The notes below the pieces were generated by a model, which was not told the DNA's origin, did not search any database, and saw only the letters and a program-made list of their open reading frames with translations. Below, in pieces: positions 46,065 through 57,800 of a DNA stretch of 64,000 bases. This DNA is from Penium margaritaceum (Eukaryota > Streptophyta > Zygnematophyceae > Desmidiales > Peniaceae). Within the stretch, counting starts at the first letter, position 1. Each line of letters opens with the position of its first letter. The translations under genes were made by a program, and so were the position numbers. The stretch is from assembly GCA_023375785.1 (NCBI GenBank), contig SZWC01000041.1:578260-642259 (forward strand). Reading direction: 5' to 3'.

Positions 46065-46076
46065 GCAGGGGCAGGG
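46065..46076 (+). other. Polypurine tract of gypsy L
   Basis: GCAGGGGCAGGG lies immediately before the right LTR (TATAACAATG at 46077), the expected place for the plus-strand primer. Confidence 0.65.
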
Positions 46077-47856
46077 TATAACAATGTTTCGTTCATCCAC
46101 CGGAGAATGAGAGAAGGGAAGCTGGGACCCGGGTTCAAGGAGGAGAAAGGGGAGGGGAAGGTCGACGAATCATCCAACGACTAATCGAGCGAGAAAAAGA
46201 AAATTGTGGAGAGGGCAGTTCAATTCCGGGGAGCAACGGATTGCGAGGAAAGATATTTCGGCGGACAATGTGAGCCCACCAGACCTGTCGAGAGGGAAGG
46301 AAGGCGGCCCGAGGCTGGCTTGATGGGAGCGGAGTTGCATCCGAACCTCGAGGAGAGGAGCCGTGCTTGAAACGCCTTATCCAACGGCATTTTGATGTGC
46401 GAGAAGCGGAACGGGGCTGGACAATAGGAAGGGATATCGGAAAGGTGGTGCGGGAGGGGGATAAGAGGAGGAGGAACAACAAAGAGGCGCTTGCTACGGA
46501 TGAGAAGAAGATGCTAACGAGAGGAACCGGCGGAATCCTTCTAGAACCTACGATTGTACACCAATTTCCGAAGCCTCTGCCCCCGACTTGCGAGACGGCT
46601 CTCGTCACGCGTAATCCGTGTTGCAGGCCCCTCGCCCGATCCGGGTGCGATAAGCGGGCCCTGCGGGCGTCAGCCAAGCCGAGAGATTACTGCCCCTCGG
46701 CCAAATCAGACCGTCGAGCGGGACTTGCGTCCCGTCTCGCAACAAGCCAGAGCAGTGAAGCTAGATCAGGTCATAGGTATAGGGGAGTGTGTGTGTGTGT
46801 GGATGCGTATCACCCTCGAATGGGAAGGCCGCTCCCTGAGGAGCACGTCACGGAGCCATCATGGCCTGGCCCTGAGTTCTCGCGGGAGCACCAGCCACCC
46901 AGCTCCAGGCGCGGTCCCTGAGACTCTCCAGTGACCTTCTACGCCATTTGGAGCTGTTGTAATGTTCCCCACCGACTTGGAGCTCGGATCGTCTTGGGAG
47001 TGATGCAGAGGGCGCACCGTCCCGCAGGTGGAGCCTTGGAGCAGTTATGGCAGCCCTGGTTGCAAAGGCTTCCTTGTGACGATGAGCCCCGTCACGTGGA
47101 GAGCAGGCAAGAGGTCGCGCGTGACGTCGGACGACGTGCTGCACAGGCGGCTGAAAAGCGGGCCGAGGCGTATCAAGCATACTGATGCTACCAGCAAGAA
47201 CTTGCCCGACTACGAGAGTAGGACTCAACGAGTGGTCTTTCCCGTACAGGTCGACGTGTTGGTGGGCCACTGGAGCTACGGCGGGATGTCCCACAGGCAA
47301 AAAACGAAGGAGTCGTGCACCGCACGGTGTTCATGCAAGAACTAGCGCCGGTCGATGATCCGCCGACACGGGAGGCTTACTGTTTGCATTTGTTGCTTGG
47401 GGATCTGTAGGATTTTCATTGTGTGGGTAGGATAAGGATACTGATTGTGTGTGGTTTTCTTAGTTCAATACAATTGCTTTGATTGTTCAAGCTATCTCCT
47501 TTTGATCCCTTGGAAGGAATTCACTCACTAGCGTCATGACATCTGTTGCATAATTGACCGGCGATGATGAAGCAGAGTCTGCAAATGGCATAAAAGAACA
47601 TGCATGGCCTGTCGTGAGACGAATCGAAACTCTAGCCCAGAAAAGGTTAGGCTATCGCTAGAAGAAGTGTGTGTTTATGATATATTGCCATAATTCGGTG
47701 AATGATCCGTCGAATGTTCAGGAATGCTATGTGAAGTGCAGAGCATGACGAGTGCGGGACCGTGGGGATAGCGCAGGACGAGCGAAAATGATAACGGAGT
47801 TAGTCCTCGCATGCTTTCAGACCCGATTCCGACCAAAGGCAAAAAAGGATATAACA
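46077..47856 (+). repeat. Right LTR of gypsy L
   Basis: 1780 bp; the first 1257 bp match the left LTR. It ends GGATATAACA, the inverted counterpart of the TGTTAA start, followed by the target duplication CCGTA and the microsatellite. The last 500 bp are AT-richer, with ATACAATTGC-type sequence as often seen in the R/U5 part of LTRs. Confidence 0.85.
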
Positions 47857-47861
47857 CCGTA

Positions 47862-48330
47862 TCATACGATATAATGTCATAAATGACATACCACACTATA
47901 CCATACCATAACAGACTATCATGTACCATACTTTACCATACCATGTAATATAGTCCCATGCCATGGTACGATATGCTATGGTATGGTATGGTATGGTATG
48001 ATATGGTACATCATGGTATGTCATGGTATCATTTGTTATGGTATGGTATTATATGATAAGGAATGGAATGGAATGTCCAGTATGGTAAGGTATGGTAGAC
48101 TTTTGAATGGTATGGTATGGTATAGTATGGTGTAATGTAGTATGATGGTCTATGGTATGGTCAGATATGATACTGTATGATCTTGTATGGGATGGCATGT
48201 CATACCATACCATACCATACCATATCATATCATATTATACCATATCATAGCATGACATGCCATACCATACTTTACCATACTTTATGTTACCACACAATAT
48301 CATACAACATCATACCATACCATCTAAACA
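47862..48330. repeat. ACCAT/ATGGT microsatellite with strand switch
   Basis: Starts in the ACCAT orientation, turns to ATGGT for about 47960-48185, and returns to ACCAT until about 48325. The opposed arrays meet around 48185-48200 and could pair into a long imperfect hairpin. This is the continuation of 28793-29048, split by gypsy L. Confidence 0.9.
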
Positions 48331-49329
48331 CGATTTTCTTTGCAATAGCAAGATTATTCGTGGACTGCTATAGCTTACACGGAATGGATGTATCAATCTA
48401 TAGGAGATAGTAGGATGATTATGCAGAGACAGAGGGAGAACGTTGGCCCTGTCGCTTATGCGGTTGAGGGGAGGATAAAAGCTGTAATAAGGAAGGGACG
48501 TACAAAGCTGGTGGTAATAATTATGCAATTAAACACGTGTACAGTAGTGTATCTTAGCAACAAAGATCAAAGGATGATGTTAGAAGTATGGGGTGCATGA
48601 GACACCAGCGATGGACACAAAGAACAAGACAATCTCTCGAGACTTGTGGGGAAATGGTAGTTACAGTCACTTTCACAAGAGTGTATCAGCACTGTAGATC
48701 AGCAAAACTACGAAAAGGCGTGCATTATCTTCTACAGGGGAGGATATCACGTACCACTACATCCTACCACTTGAACATGACAGGCTTGAAATAATCCAAA
48801 GAGAAAAAGAAGAAGACGACATAGGGATGGGCAAGTACCGAATATGAAAAAGAAGAATGATAGAGTAGGAGAATATAAAAGCTGGAATTGTATCACATAT
48901 GTACATAAGAAACGAGATCTCAGGTACGCGAAGTCCGCGTGGAGTCCTACATAGTACTTTTAGTGTATTGTAGACAATAAGTAGACAATTCATGTATCAT
49001 TCCATATGAATACTTGTAACTAAATGCCAGCTCTCATCCTCTAGAGCCTCCCTAGTCCCCTTTCACAATCCCTACTCCGCACGTGGCTTGAATGACCCTC
49101 GAGATTTCACTTGTGTCTGTGTATGGGCTCATGCTCGCCAATGAGGAACCTAGAGAGTTGAGCTGTGTAGTCCTAGAGCTAGGGAGGACTTAGTGGAACT
49201 CCATCCAATAGAAATTGTGTGGCTTACATGAAAACAAGGTTGAAAAGATACGGAATCACCAGGGGATAGGGTGCGAGTGATCGTTCTTGATATACATCCT
49301 TTTGCTACGTCTTGGTGTACCCCGGTGAA
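48331..49329. other. AT-rich stretch with no recognised feature
   Basis: Both strands and all frames were read for protein motifs, tRNA-like arms and repeats. Only short open stretches without motifs are present, and no similarity to the elements around it is visible. It may be old host intergenic DNA. Confidence 0.5.
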
Positions 49330-49334
49330 CTCTT

Positions 49335-49986
49335 TGTTGAAATAGTATGCACCTTGTCCACTGCCTTGTTGGCTAGCTACACGTACAGACAAGGCATGCA
49401 CTGCTGTGTGGGGTACGTCCCCTTGTTCTGTTTTGAGATGGGCCAGGAATGCACTGCCCATAATGGTTATGTCCCCTGTGGCTCATCATAGGAACCATAC
49501 CTTTTGGCATGGTTGAATAGGCACTGGAGTCTCAAACGAGAGGTCGCGGGTTCAAACCCCGCGACGGCCACAATTTTCTTTGTGGAGAAAACTAGGACAG
49601 GAAGCTTATAGGAAGCTTACTAGAGCCTGGCTTGAGGATGACACTTGGCAGTCTAAGGATGCGCCAAATAGGACTCTAGGTTGAGGTTGGCTCAAGTGGA
49701 GCCACTACAAGCAGAAGCTTTAGCAAATCTCTACACGTATAAAAGCCTCTACCTTGCATGCATCCATTTAGAGTTCTTGCCTTTGAGACTCCTCACAGAA
49801 TGTCCAACCAAAGGTAGACACTAAAGTGCAACATGCGGACTTCGTGAGGTTGCAAACCAAACGAACCTAAACTGCGGATCCCTCGTTCGAGGGTGATATG
49901 TTATCTTGGTTAAAATACGAAGAGCAATTGGCGGCCACCCATGTCGGGACCCGTTTTTTAGACCGTTGCTATCCGGCGCATTGACA
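49335..49986 (+). repeat. 5' LTR of copia H
   Basis: Starts TGTTGAAATAGTATGCACC and ends GCGCATTGACA. A TATA box TATAAAA lies at 49738-49744, about 240 bp before the LTR end. The ACAAGGCATGCACTGCT..GTCCCCTTG motif near 49391-49434 is shared with the TGTTGAC-group LTRs, so the two groups are related. Confidence 0.95.
49510..49562 (+). promoter_or_regulatory. tRNA-like block with Pol III A and B boxes in H 5' LTR
   Basis: A box TGGTTGAATAGG at 49510-49521; B box GGTTCAAACCC at 49549-49559 within a perfect T-arm GCGGG-TTCAAAC-CCCGC (49546-49562). The 3' LTR keeps the B box at 54929-54939 and a near-identical A box at 54890-54901. Start-to-start spacing of 39 bp is within the tRNA range. Confidence 0.7.
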
Positions 49987-50003
49987 AAGGGTTATAGGCC
50001 CAC
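49987..50003 (+). other. Primer binding site of copia H, half-tRNA-Met type
   Basis: AAGGGTTATAGGCCCAC directly after the LTR. It complements the anticodon arm of initiator tRNA-Met (GTGGGCCCATAACCC) with one difference. No TGGTATCAGAGC-type site, as used by most plant copias, is present. Confidence 0.75.
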
Positions 50004-50429
50004 GCTTCTGGTTTTAAGGCACGCTTCCAAGACCGACAAGCGCGTGGTCTTGAAGGGCGCACAGGTACAACAGGGATACGACCATCGGATGGCTCCATCT
50101 GCTCCATTGGCTCCATCGGCTTCTTCAGGTAGGATGCGTGCACATGGCGGACTAGGGGACGAGGAACAACTCTGTCCATGTTGGACACGACCCTCGAGCC
50201 CCAACGGGATTAAGCTCCACCTTCTTTTAGAAGGCGGTACGACCCCGAGTCCATTCTCTCACGACGGCACCATCGCCTTAGGCGATCATGGACTGGAGGG
50301 GTATGCAACGGAACCAACTGCACCTTTGACAACGGTCGCAGTCAGCAACCTCCTCAGCCTCATCAGCCTCAACGAAGCAGAGTAGCAGCGAAGCAAAGAA
50401 GACGAGCAACCGCAAAAAAATGGCGGATC

Positions 50430-51640
50430 CGACTCCAGCCCGCCTTGAGGCGGGTATGTCCAAATTCATGGGGACAGGTTTTCCCTTGTGAAAATGGCAA
50501 TTTGAAATGGTCATGAACGTGTGTGGCTACCTCAACATCCTAAAGGGATCAAGACAGCACCCGTCGATGCGATCGTGACGACGCATGCGGCCGACCTTGC
50601 AGTATGGACGATGAAGAAAAACATGGCTCTCGCCACTCTTGTGACGTCCATTAACGAGACTCAAGACTCCCACATCACAGGATGCACGTTGGCTGCTGAG
50701 GCCTATGCAAAGCTCTCACACGTGCATCAATCAAATGCCTTAGCAAACCATCTCTTCATCTTCCAATGTTTGATGTCTATGAGGGTGAGCGAAGGAGAAT
50801 CAATACCCGCATTTTTGCAGTCGTTTGACAACGTGCTGCAAGATGTCCAGCAAATGGAATGGAAGCTCGACTCCAACATGCGTGCCATGATCCTCCTAAT
50901 GGTGCTGCCGGAAAGCTCGGGGTCCTTGATCACCGTATTAGGCGGTTGGAAGGAGGCAGATCTGACGTATGAGGCTGTCGCCGAACACGTCCGCAACGAG
51001 TCCATGCGACGCAGTGGAAGTGAGGCAGACATCTCGGCGTATACCTCACTTTGGTGGAAAACGTGCAAGCTCTCGCTCTAGTCAAGGCAACAGCGGAACT
51101 GGTTGAGGTGGATTGAAAGGCAACATTGGCGGGAAGAGTTCCAAGAAGCCCGGAAACTATCACAACTCCAGCAAGGTTGGACACTAGGCTAGGGCCTTCC
51201 GTAGTCCCAAGAAAGAAGGCGAGAACAAAGATGGGAAGGAGAATAAGGAGCTCACAAACATGATGCCTGGGGGGCTGCCCATGAAGGGCGCAACAATCCT
51301 TAGGCCTGGGGCATTCGCCCTTGACTCGGGCACCAACCACCACTCATCAAAAGAGAAGGGTGGATTTGTCTCCATGGCCGAATCTGTCATGCGCATCAAG
51401 TGTGCAAACGGCGGCGTCGTCCAAGCCATGGGCAAAGGGGACAAGGTGGTCACGTTCAACGTGAACGGTGCGGAGAAGGTGGTCAAGTTTCAAAAGGTGG
51501 TATACATGCCCTCCTTTGCAGCCAAATTGCTATCCGTGTCACAAATCACCAACAACAACACGACAGTAGTGTTCACCAACAAGGAAGCAGTGGCCCTAAA
51601 AATGAGGAAATCCAGATTTTGTACACCAAAGATGACCGTA
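50430..51640 (+). pseudogene. Gag and protease region of copia H
   Basis: Gag starts around MADPTPARLEAGMSKFMGTGF (50417), with ALATLVTSINETQDSHITGCTLAAEAYAKLSHVHQSNA and MRAMILLMVLPESSGSLITVLGGWKEADLTYEAV. A decayed zinc knuckle lies at about 51150-51200. The protease follows with RPGAFALDSGTNHHSSKEKGGF, then VVKFQKVVYMPSFAAKLLSVSQI. Same lineage as A, E, F and G. Confidence 0.9.
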
Positions 51641-53042
51641 TGCTTCAAGTTCCAAGAGTCGACGACCTCTATGTGCTTCAAACCAAAGTCACCAAGGCAT
51701 TGAATGAGGGACTCGCATGTGCCACCAAGACAGTGGCACCAGAGCCAAAGGATGCACCGCCGGCGACCGTTGCGGCCGCCACATCAATCAAGGACACTGA
51801 CGCTGAGCTGTGGCACCGGCGATTTGGCCACGTGGCCAACAGTACGCTACAGAAGATGCAAGAGCAAGAGGTAGTCCGCGGAATGGAAGGGTGCACCATG
51901 AAGCATGGCGGAGGGTGTGCATTGTGTGAACCATGCCTCCAAGCAAATGCAAAGAAGAAGCCGTTTGGGAGAGGAGGTCAACGAGCAGAGCACGTCTTGG
52001 AACTGATACCCAGTGACGTGTGTGGACCCTTCCGTACACCGTCTAATGGAGGAAGCAAATACTTCCTGACCTTCATTAACTACCACAGCCGCAAATTGTG
52101 GATATACATCCTAAAAAATAAGGGAGGAGTCAAGGAGAAGCTCCTTGAGTTTGTCGCCATGGTGGAGCGGCAAACATCCAAGAAGGTGAAGACGCTCCGA
52201 AGTGACAACGGGGTGAGTACGAGGCATGCAAGCCTTGGCTCAAGCATCATGGCATCCGCCACGAGCAAACCACCCCATACAACCCCCAAAGCAACGGCAT
52301 TGCCGAGAGAATGAACCAGACCCTGCCCGGCATGGTGCGAAGCATGCTCTTCGACGCTAAGCTCCCACCTTGCTTTTGGCCTGAAGCAACAACAACGGCT
52401 CGCTACCTCTTGAACCTCGCACCAGAGACCGCCTTGCGGAAGCATGGAAAGGAGCAGGACAAGCAGCTGAAGACCCCACAGGAAGCATGGTCGGGAAAGA
52501 AACCTAACGCATCCCATCTGAAGGTGTTTGGGTCAACTGCATGGGTGAAGATCCAGTCGGGAGAAGGTGGAGGCAAGCTGGATGCACGTTCTAGGAAGTG
52601 CGTCATGGTTGGGTACAACACATCACACAAAGCCTATCGGATTTGGGACCGGGCAGCAGGCAAGCTTGTGAGGAGCCGCGACGTGGTTTTCGATGAACGT
52701 ACCCTTAGAAAGGGAGAGCTACTGGACCCGATCCTCGCTCCCAATGCGAGAGAGAGGATAGTATTGCTTGATTCCAGAGTCCAAGCACCCGACAACAGGC
52801 TCCCTTTGCCAGTAGGTGGTGGGAATGGGAGAGCAGTTGTGGAGGATGACGCATCATCTGACATGGACGCGGATACCGAGGCTTCCGATTCTGACTTGGA
52901 GTCTGACGACTCTTCTAACGACGACGACGATGACGACAAACCACCACCTGTGGAAGCACCATCACCAAAGCAAGAAACCACACAACTACCCCGACGTAGT
53001 TTGCGACCAAAGAGAGCACCCTTGCGATATGAGGATGACTAG
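51640..53042 (+). pseudogene. GAG-pre-integrase and integrase of copia H
   Basis: DTDAELWHRRFGHVANSTLQ and C-x2-C (51795-51940), GGSKYFLTFINYHSRKLWIYIL, LRSDNG (52080-52220), MNQTLPGMVRSMLFDAKLPPCFW (52311 on), TPQEAWSGKKPNASHLKVFGSTAWVK, and KLDARSRKCVMVGYNTSHKAYRIWD. The tail is a very acidic Asp/Ser run (52850-52940) leading into the RT domain. Confidence 0.93.
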
Positions 53043-53089
53043 ACTGGCCTTACCTGGTTGTGCATGGCTGATAGAGAGCCATCCACAGT

Positions 53090-54652
53090 GGCGGAGGCGA
53101 TGAATGGCCCAGATGCGGCAAAATGGAAGGAGGCAGTGGACAGCGAGCTCGCGTCCATTGCCAAGAACGGCACGTGGGTGCTGGTGGATAGACCCGACAA
53201 GGCCCACATGGTGGGATCCAAGTGGGTCCTCTGAGTGAAGACAAGTAAGAAGGCACCATCGACAAGTTCAAGGCAAGGATAGTAGCTAACGGGTTCTTTT
53301 AACGCCCGGGCTCAGAGTACGATGAGACGTTTGCGCCCGTCATGACCTTTGCCCCTATCCGCTCTCTCCTTGGAATTTCAGCCGCAAAGAATCTGGAGAT
53401 ACACCAGATGGATGTCAGAACAGCTTTCCTTTATGGGAAGCTTGACAAGGAAGTGCTGATGGAGGTGCCCGAAGGAGTCGAAGTTCCCAATGGCAAGGTG
53501 TGCAAGTTGGTGAAAGCGCTCCACAGGCTGAAACACACCCCAAGGATGTGGTACAAAGAGATGGACAGTTTCATGACCGGCATCTCCTTTGCGCGTTGCC
53601 TGAATGACCTGAGCTTGTACGTGCGCGATAATGGGAGAGGGCTGATGCTGGTTACCCTGTACGTGGATGATCTGATCATCTGCTTGTCTTCGGTCGAGCT
53701 GCTAGATGAGCTGAAGTCTGACCTCAGCAAACGGTTCAAGATGAAGGACAAGGGTCCTCTCGAGTACTACCTCGAGATTTCCATCCACCGCAAACGAGTA
53801 GCAGGCACCATCGAACTCAACCAAACCAAAGACGTCGGTGAGGTACTGAAGCGCTACGACATGGAAGACTGCAAACCTACCGGCACACTAATGACGAACG
53901 ACACAAAGCTGAAGGCATCCATGTTGCCAAGAATCAAAGCAAAACAAAGGGAGATGCAAGACATCCCCTACCAGTCCACAGTGGGTAGCATCATGTACGC
54001 CATGGTAGGGACTCGGCCGGACATCAACTATGTTGTGGGACAAGTGAGCAGATTTGTAGCCAACCTTGGGCCACAACATTGGCAGGCAGTAAATCATATC
54101 TTGCGCTACCTGCAGAAGACACATCACATGGGCCTCGTCCTTGGAGGCCAAGAAGGAACGGACCCCATTCGCCTAAAGTGCTACACAAATGCTGGCTGGG
54201 GAGGAAATCTTGACGACAGGAAATCCACCTCTAAAAATGTGTGCATCTTCAATGGCGCTGCCATCTCATGGGCCAGCAGGAAGCAGGATTGTGTTTTCGT
54301 GCCCACGACTGAGGGAGAATACATTACTCTGTCTGAGGTGTGTAAGGAAACTCAATGGCTACGCGGCCTGATTGGCGAAATGACAGTGCAACAGAAGGAC
54401 GCCACGGTCATACACGTGGACAACATGAGTGCCATCTCAATGGCTAAAGACAAGATCATCTCTCAGCATACGAAGCACATCCACATACGTTACAACTACT
54501 CACGTGACATGATCATGAAGAACGTGGTGGCCTTGCAGCACTGCGGAACAAAGAGCATGTTTGCTGGCTGCATGACCAAGCCGTTGGAGAGAGACTTGCA
54601 CTATGCAGGCATTCGTGAATTCGGCATGAGGAGTGCGGCAGATGAAGGGTGA
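53090..54652 (+). pseudogene. RT and RNase H of copia H
   Basis: From 53342 there is a 436-residue open stretch: MDVRTAFLYGKLDKEVLMEVPEGV, LYVDDLIICLSSVELL, YYLEISIHRKRVAGTIELNQTKDV, IPYQSTVGSIMYAMVGTRPDINYVVGQVSRF, HWQAVNHILRYLQKTHHMGL. RNase H then shows ISWASRKQDCVFVPTTEGEYITLSEVCKETQWL, VDNMSAISMAKD, HTKHIHIRYNYSRD and MTKPLERDL. Confidence 0.95.
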
Positions 54653-54690
54653 GAACAGAGGCATTGATGGAGTCCAGTAAGAGCCAGATG

Positions 54691-54712
54691 GACAGAGGTA
54701 CAAGGGAGAGGT
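54691..54712 (+). other. Polypurine tract of copia H
   Basis: ACAGAGGTACAAGGGAGAGG precedes the 3' LTR. Nearly the same tract stands before the 3' LTRs of G (AGAGGTGCAAGGGAGAG) and F (AGGTGTAAGGGAGAG), supporting one family. Confidence 0.8.
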
Positions 54713-55085
54713 TTTTTGAAATAGTATGCACATTGTCCACTACCTAGCTGGCTAGCTACACATACAGACAAGGCATGTACTGCTCTGTGGAGTACGTCCC
54801 CTTGGTCAGTTCTGAGATGGGCCAGGAATGCACTGCCCATAATGGGTATGTCCCCTATGGCTCACCATAGGAACCATATGTTTTTGGCATGGTCGAATAG
54901 GCACCAGAGTCTAAAACGAGAGGTTTTGGGTTCAAACCCCACGACGGCCATAATTTTCTGTGTGGTCAAAATTGGGACAGGAAGCTTCTAGGAAGCTTAC
55001 TAGAGCCTCGCTTGAGGATGACACTTGGCGGTCTAAGGATGCGCAAAGTAGGACTGTAGGTTGAGGTTGGCTCTGGTGGAGCCAC

Positions 55086-55701
55086 TATCAGAAGAATGTA
55101 GATGCGAGAAGAGCGGAAGCAGAAGTAGGCTGAAGTATTAGGACGTCAAAGAGTACGTCACCAGAGTGATGGAGGCAAGAGCGGTTTGAGGAGTTAGTCG
55201 CGGGAGCTGATAGAGGACGAGACGCAAGGTGGTCGAGGTGGGCAACTTGATGTGAGAGAAAGCTGATGAGATGGTAGACAGTTGGCAGACTAAAAGAGCT
55301 GAGCGAAGAAGCGAGAGTGACGGAGCAAAGGGATGTGAAGGGTTGGCGAAGACATGAAATACGAGGATGAGGCAGAGCGAAGACACGGCGGCGAAGCCGC
55401 GGAACCAAGGGGGAATAGGATGAGCAGAACTGTTCTGGTTAACTTGAGGGAATGAACATCCTCCGTATTAAAGGTCAGAACAGGACAAAGAGTACTACCT
55501 AATGGCTTCTTTTTGCTAGCCGGACGCGAGTGACATATGTCACTTTATTAGGGGATAACTTGACAGTGGGGTCCGAACGGTCGGGCGACCAGAGGCCCGT
55601 TGGTCAAGGTGGTTCGGTGGCGGGACCTGAACCGTTATTGAGAAAGGATTTCCTCAGACTGTACTTCTGCACTCAGTCTGTTTCTTAAGGATTTTCCGAC
55701 A
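55086..55701 (-). repeat. 3' LTR of element I
   Basis: 616 bp, the same length as the other copy, with the TGTCGGAAAA-type end at 55701 on the element strand. A GC-rich inverted motif GGCGGCGAAGCCGCGG is present in both copies. Confidence 0.92.
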
Positions 55702-55710
55702 TCCCCCTTG
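55702..55710 (-). other. Polypurine tract of element I
   Basis: On the minus strand CAAGGGGGA stands directly before the 3' LTR. Together with the primer site at the other end it fixes the orientation. Confidence 0.7.
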
Positions 55711-56559
55711 AAACCGACTCAGTGCATGTTGTATGTCCTGAGTTAGAGGCAGTTCCACCATTTCTTCTTTTAGTGAGATGAAGATGTAGGTGGACTGGGT
55801 AGGAGGTGGAGGGGAGGCATGTCTGGGATCTCAGGGAGGTCTTCCACGGTGATCCTTTCTGGTTGACTTGTTCTCCACCGATGTCCTCGTCGGAGTCTGC
55901 ACTTGTGGCTTATGTCACTCATGAGACTGGAGATGTCACTTGAGAAAGGATCATAAGCCTAGAGAATAGAGTGGAAGGAGCGATCAGTGGTGGGATACAA
56001 GATGACCAGGGCTTGATATTCGGCGAGGAAGTAGTTGCTCCAGTATTGCCGAGTGTTGAGAGTGGAGAAGTCAACGTGGAATTAATCTCGTTATTTGCTC
56101 AAGATGTCCCAGATTTCAAGGATACCGAAGCTCACATCTGCGTGTACTTCAAGTGCAGGAAGCCACTCATTATCATTGGCTTCACCTGCATCGTTGAAGT
56201 GAAGAATTTGGATTCTGTGAGTGAGTTTGCCAATTCCTTGATTTATGGGTTTTCCATGTCACCACCAAAGGCGCCGTTGTTGAGAGGTTGACCCTCCCCT
56301 GGTTGCCATTTTGTGTGAACCTTGCTGGGAGAGATTTTGAGGGCTGTTCAAGACAATGGTGAAGGAGTGGAGGGTGAAGGATGCGGCAAGGAGAAGGCAG
56401 GGACTGAAGCGCCTCGAGGAATCTGCTACTGACGTGGGTGCAGGCTGCTGCGAGGTGGGTTGTTGGCTCGTGCAGATCCTTGTGCTGGTCACAGATGCCG
56501 ATGATGATCACTGAAGGTGAAACTGATGATGACGGTGGGGTGGACGCAGGGGCGAGCCG

Positions 56560-57300
56560 CGTGCGCTGAACGAAGTTTTGGCGTGACCGCAGGTCGTTGC
56601 AGAGAAGGCGATGCGACCGGGCGGATCCTTGTGCCAGGCGGAGAGGAAGCGGATGACAGCAGAGGAGTGATGGATGATGGATTGGGTGTGGGGGCAAACC
56701 GTGTGCGCTACAGGAGGCTTGAGCGTGAGCGCAGGTCGTCGCGGAAAAGGCAATGCGACTGGGCGGAACCTTGTGCTGTTCACAAATGCTGATGATTGCT
56801 GATGATGAATTTGAGGCTGATGACGATGGAGTGGGCGCAGGGGCGAACCGCGTGCGCTGATGGTAGTTTCGGCGTGGGCGCAGGTCGTCGCGGAAAAAAG
56901 GCAATGCAACCGGGCAGATCCTTGTGCCGAGCCATTTGCGGAGACGGAGGAAGTGATTGATGGATGAGCAGGTGCAGGGGCAAAACCACGTGCGCTGAAG
57001 CAAGTTCTGGCGTGGGCGCAGGTCGTCGCAGAAAAGGCGATGCGACCGGGCGGATCCTTGTGGCGAGCTGTTTGCGAAGACAGAGGAAGCAATTGATGGA
57101 TGAGTGGGCGCAGGGGAAAAACCTCGTGCGCTGAAGGAAGTTCTAGCATGGGCGCAGGTCGTCGCGGAAAAGGCGATGTGACTGGGCGGATCCTTGTGCC
57201 GAGTTGAAAACGATGCGGAAGTGGAGGAATCGATTGATTGATGAGTCGGCGCAGGGGCGGAACCACGTGCGCGATAAAGCGATGCTGATGTGGATGATTG
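56560..57300 (-). repeat. Tandem repeat inside element I (132-148 bp units)
   Basis: About five copies of a unit with GCAGGTCGTCGCGGAAAAGG (near 56590, 56731, 56879, 57020, 57152), each followed by CGATGCGACYGGGCGGATCCTTGTGCC and a variable GATGA-rich part. A sixth partial unit lies near 57245. The minus strand is open across it, encoding repeats such as RSHRLFCDDLRPRQN. Unit lengths are not all multiples of three, so coding is doubtful. Confidence 0.82.
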
Positions 57301-57586
57301 ATGAGAGGGCGGTGCGGAGGATGCTGATGATGACAAGGAGGCAATGCAGAGCTGGCGCAGATGATCCTGAAGATGGAGAGGTGAAGATGGGGCAAGCACA
57401 GGTGGCTGGTGAAGCTGATGAGACAGGAGTGAGGAGAATGGATCACGGAGGTGAGTGAAGATGATGGCTGAAGACTGATGATGATGAAGGAGACAAGAGA
57501 CAGAGGGCGACGCGGGCAGAGAAGGTCGAGACGAGAGGCGATTTGGCAGGGAGGCAGAGTGACACAACTACTTCTTCTGCGTTTAG

Positions 57587-57800
57587 GAGAGTGACGGCTT
57601 GTTCCCCAGTTGGCTCGGAAGTGGGAGCAGGAAGACTGGTGGTGTCCGATATCCAGTCAGCTGGAAGAAGTTTGTTGTGGCAGAGGGAGTCAGATAGCGG
57701 GCAGAGGTACGACCTCTGATGTCAGGAGAGTGACGGCTTGTTCCCTAGTTGGCTCGGAAATGGGAGCAGGAAGACAGGTGGTGTCCGATATCCTGACGTC
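57587..57800 (-). repeat. Second tandem duplication inside element I
   Basis: AGAGTGACGGCTTGTTCCCC..TTGGCTCGGAA..GTGGTGTCCGATATCC occurs at about 57590 and again at about 57727, a 137-bp spacing. It is unrelated in sequence to the 132-148-bp array. Confidence 0.75.

Larger units (their letters stand above)
29049..47856 (+). mobile_element. Giant Ty3/gypsy element L (18.8 kb)
   Basis: Left LTR 29049-30305 and right LTR 46077-47856 in direct orientation; the left copy is shorter. The termini are TGTTAA and TATAACA, and CCGTA flanks both sides (29044-29048 and 47857-47861) within a microsatellite. Plus-strand order: gag, protease, RT, RNase H, second protease-like domain, coiled-coil/repeat protein, integrase, Ala/Pro/Gln minisatellite, zinc-finger array, purine tract. 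RT before integrase places it in Metaviridae. LTR divergence by eye is about 9%, a few million years at plant-like rates (inference). It is GC-rich compared with the copias. Broken, roughly ten or more breaks. Confidence 0.92.

Noticed and set aside
55971-56291. Plus-strand 106-residue open stretch in element I as a gene
   Set aside because: It is opposite to the element strand and has no recognisable motif.
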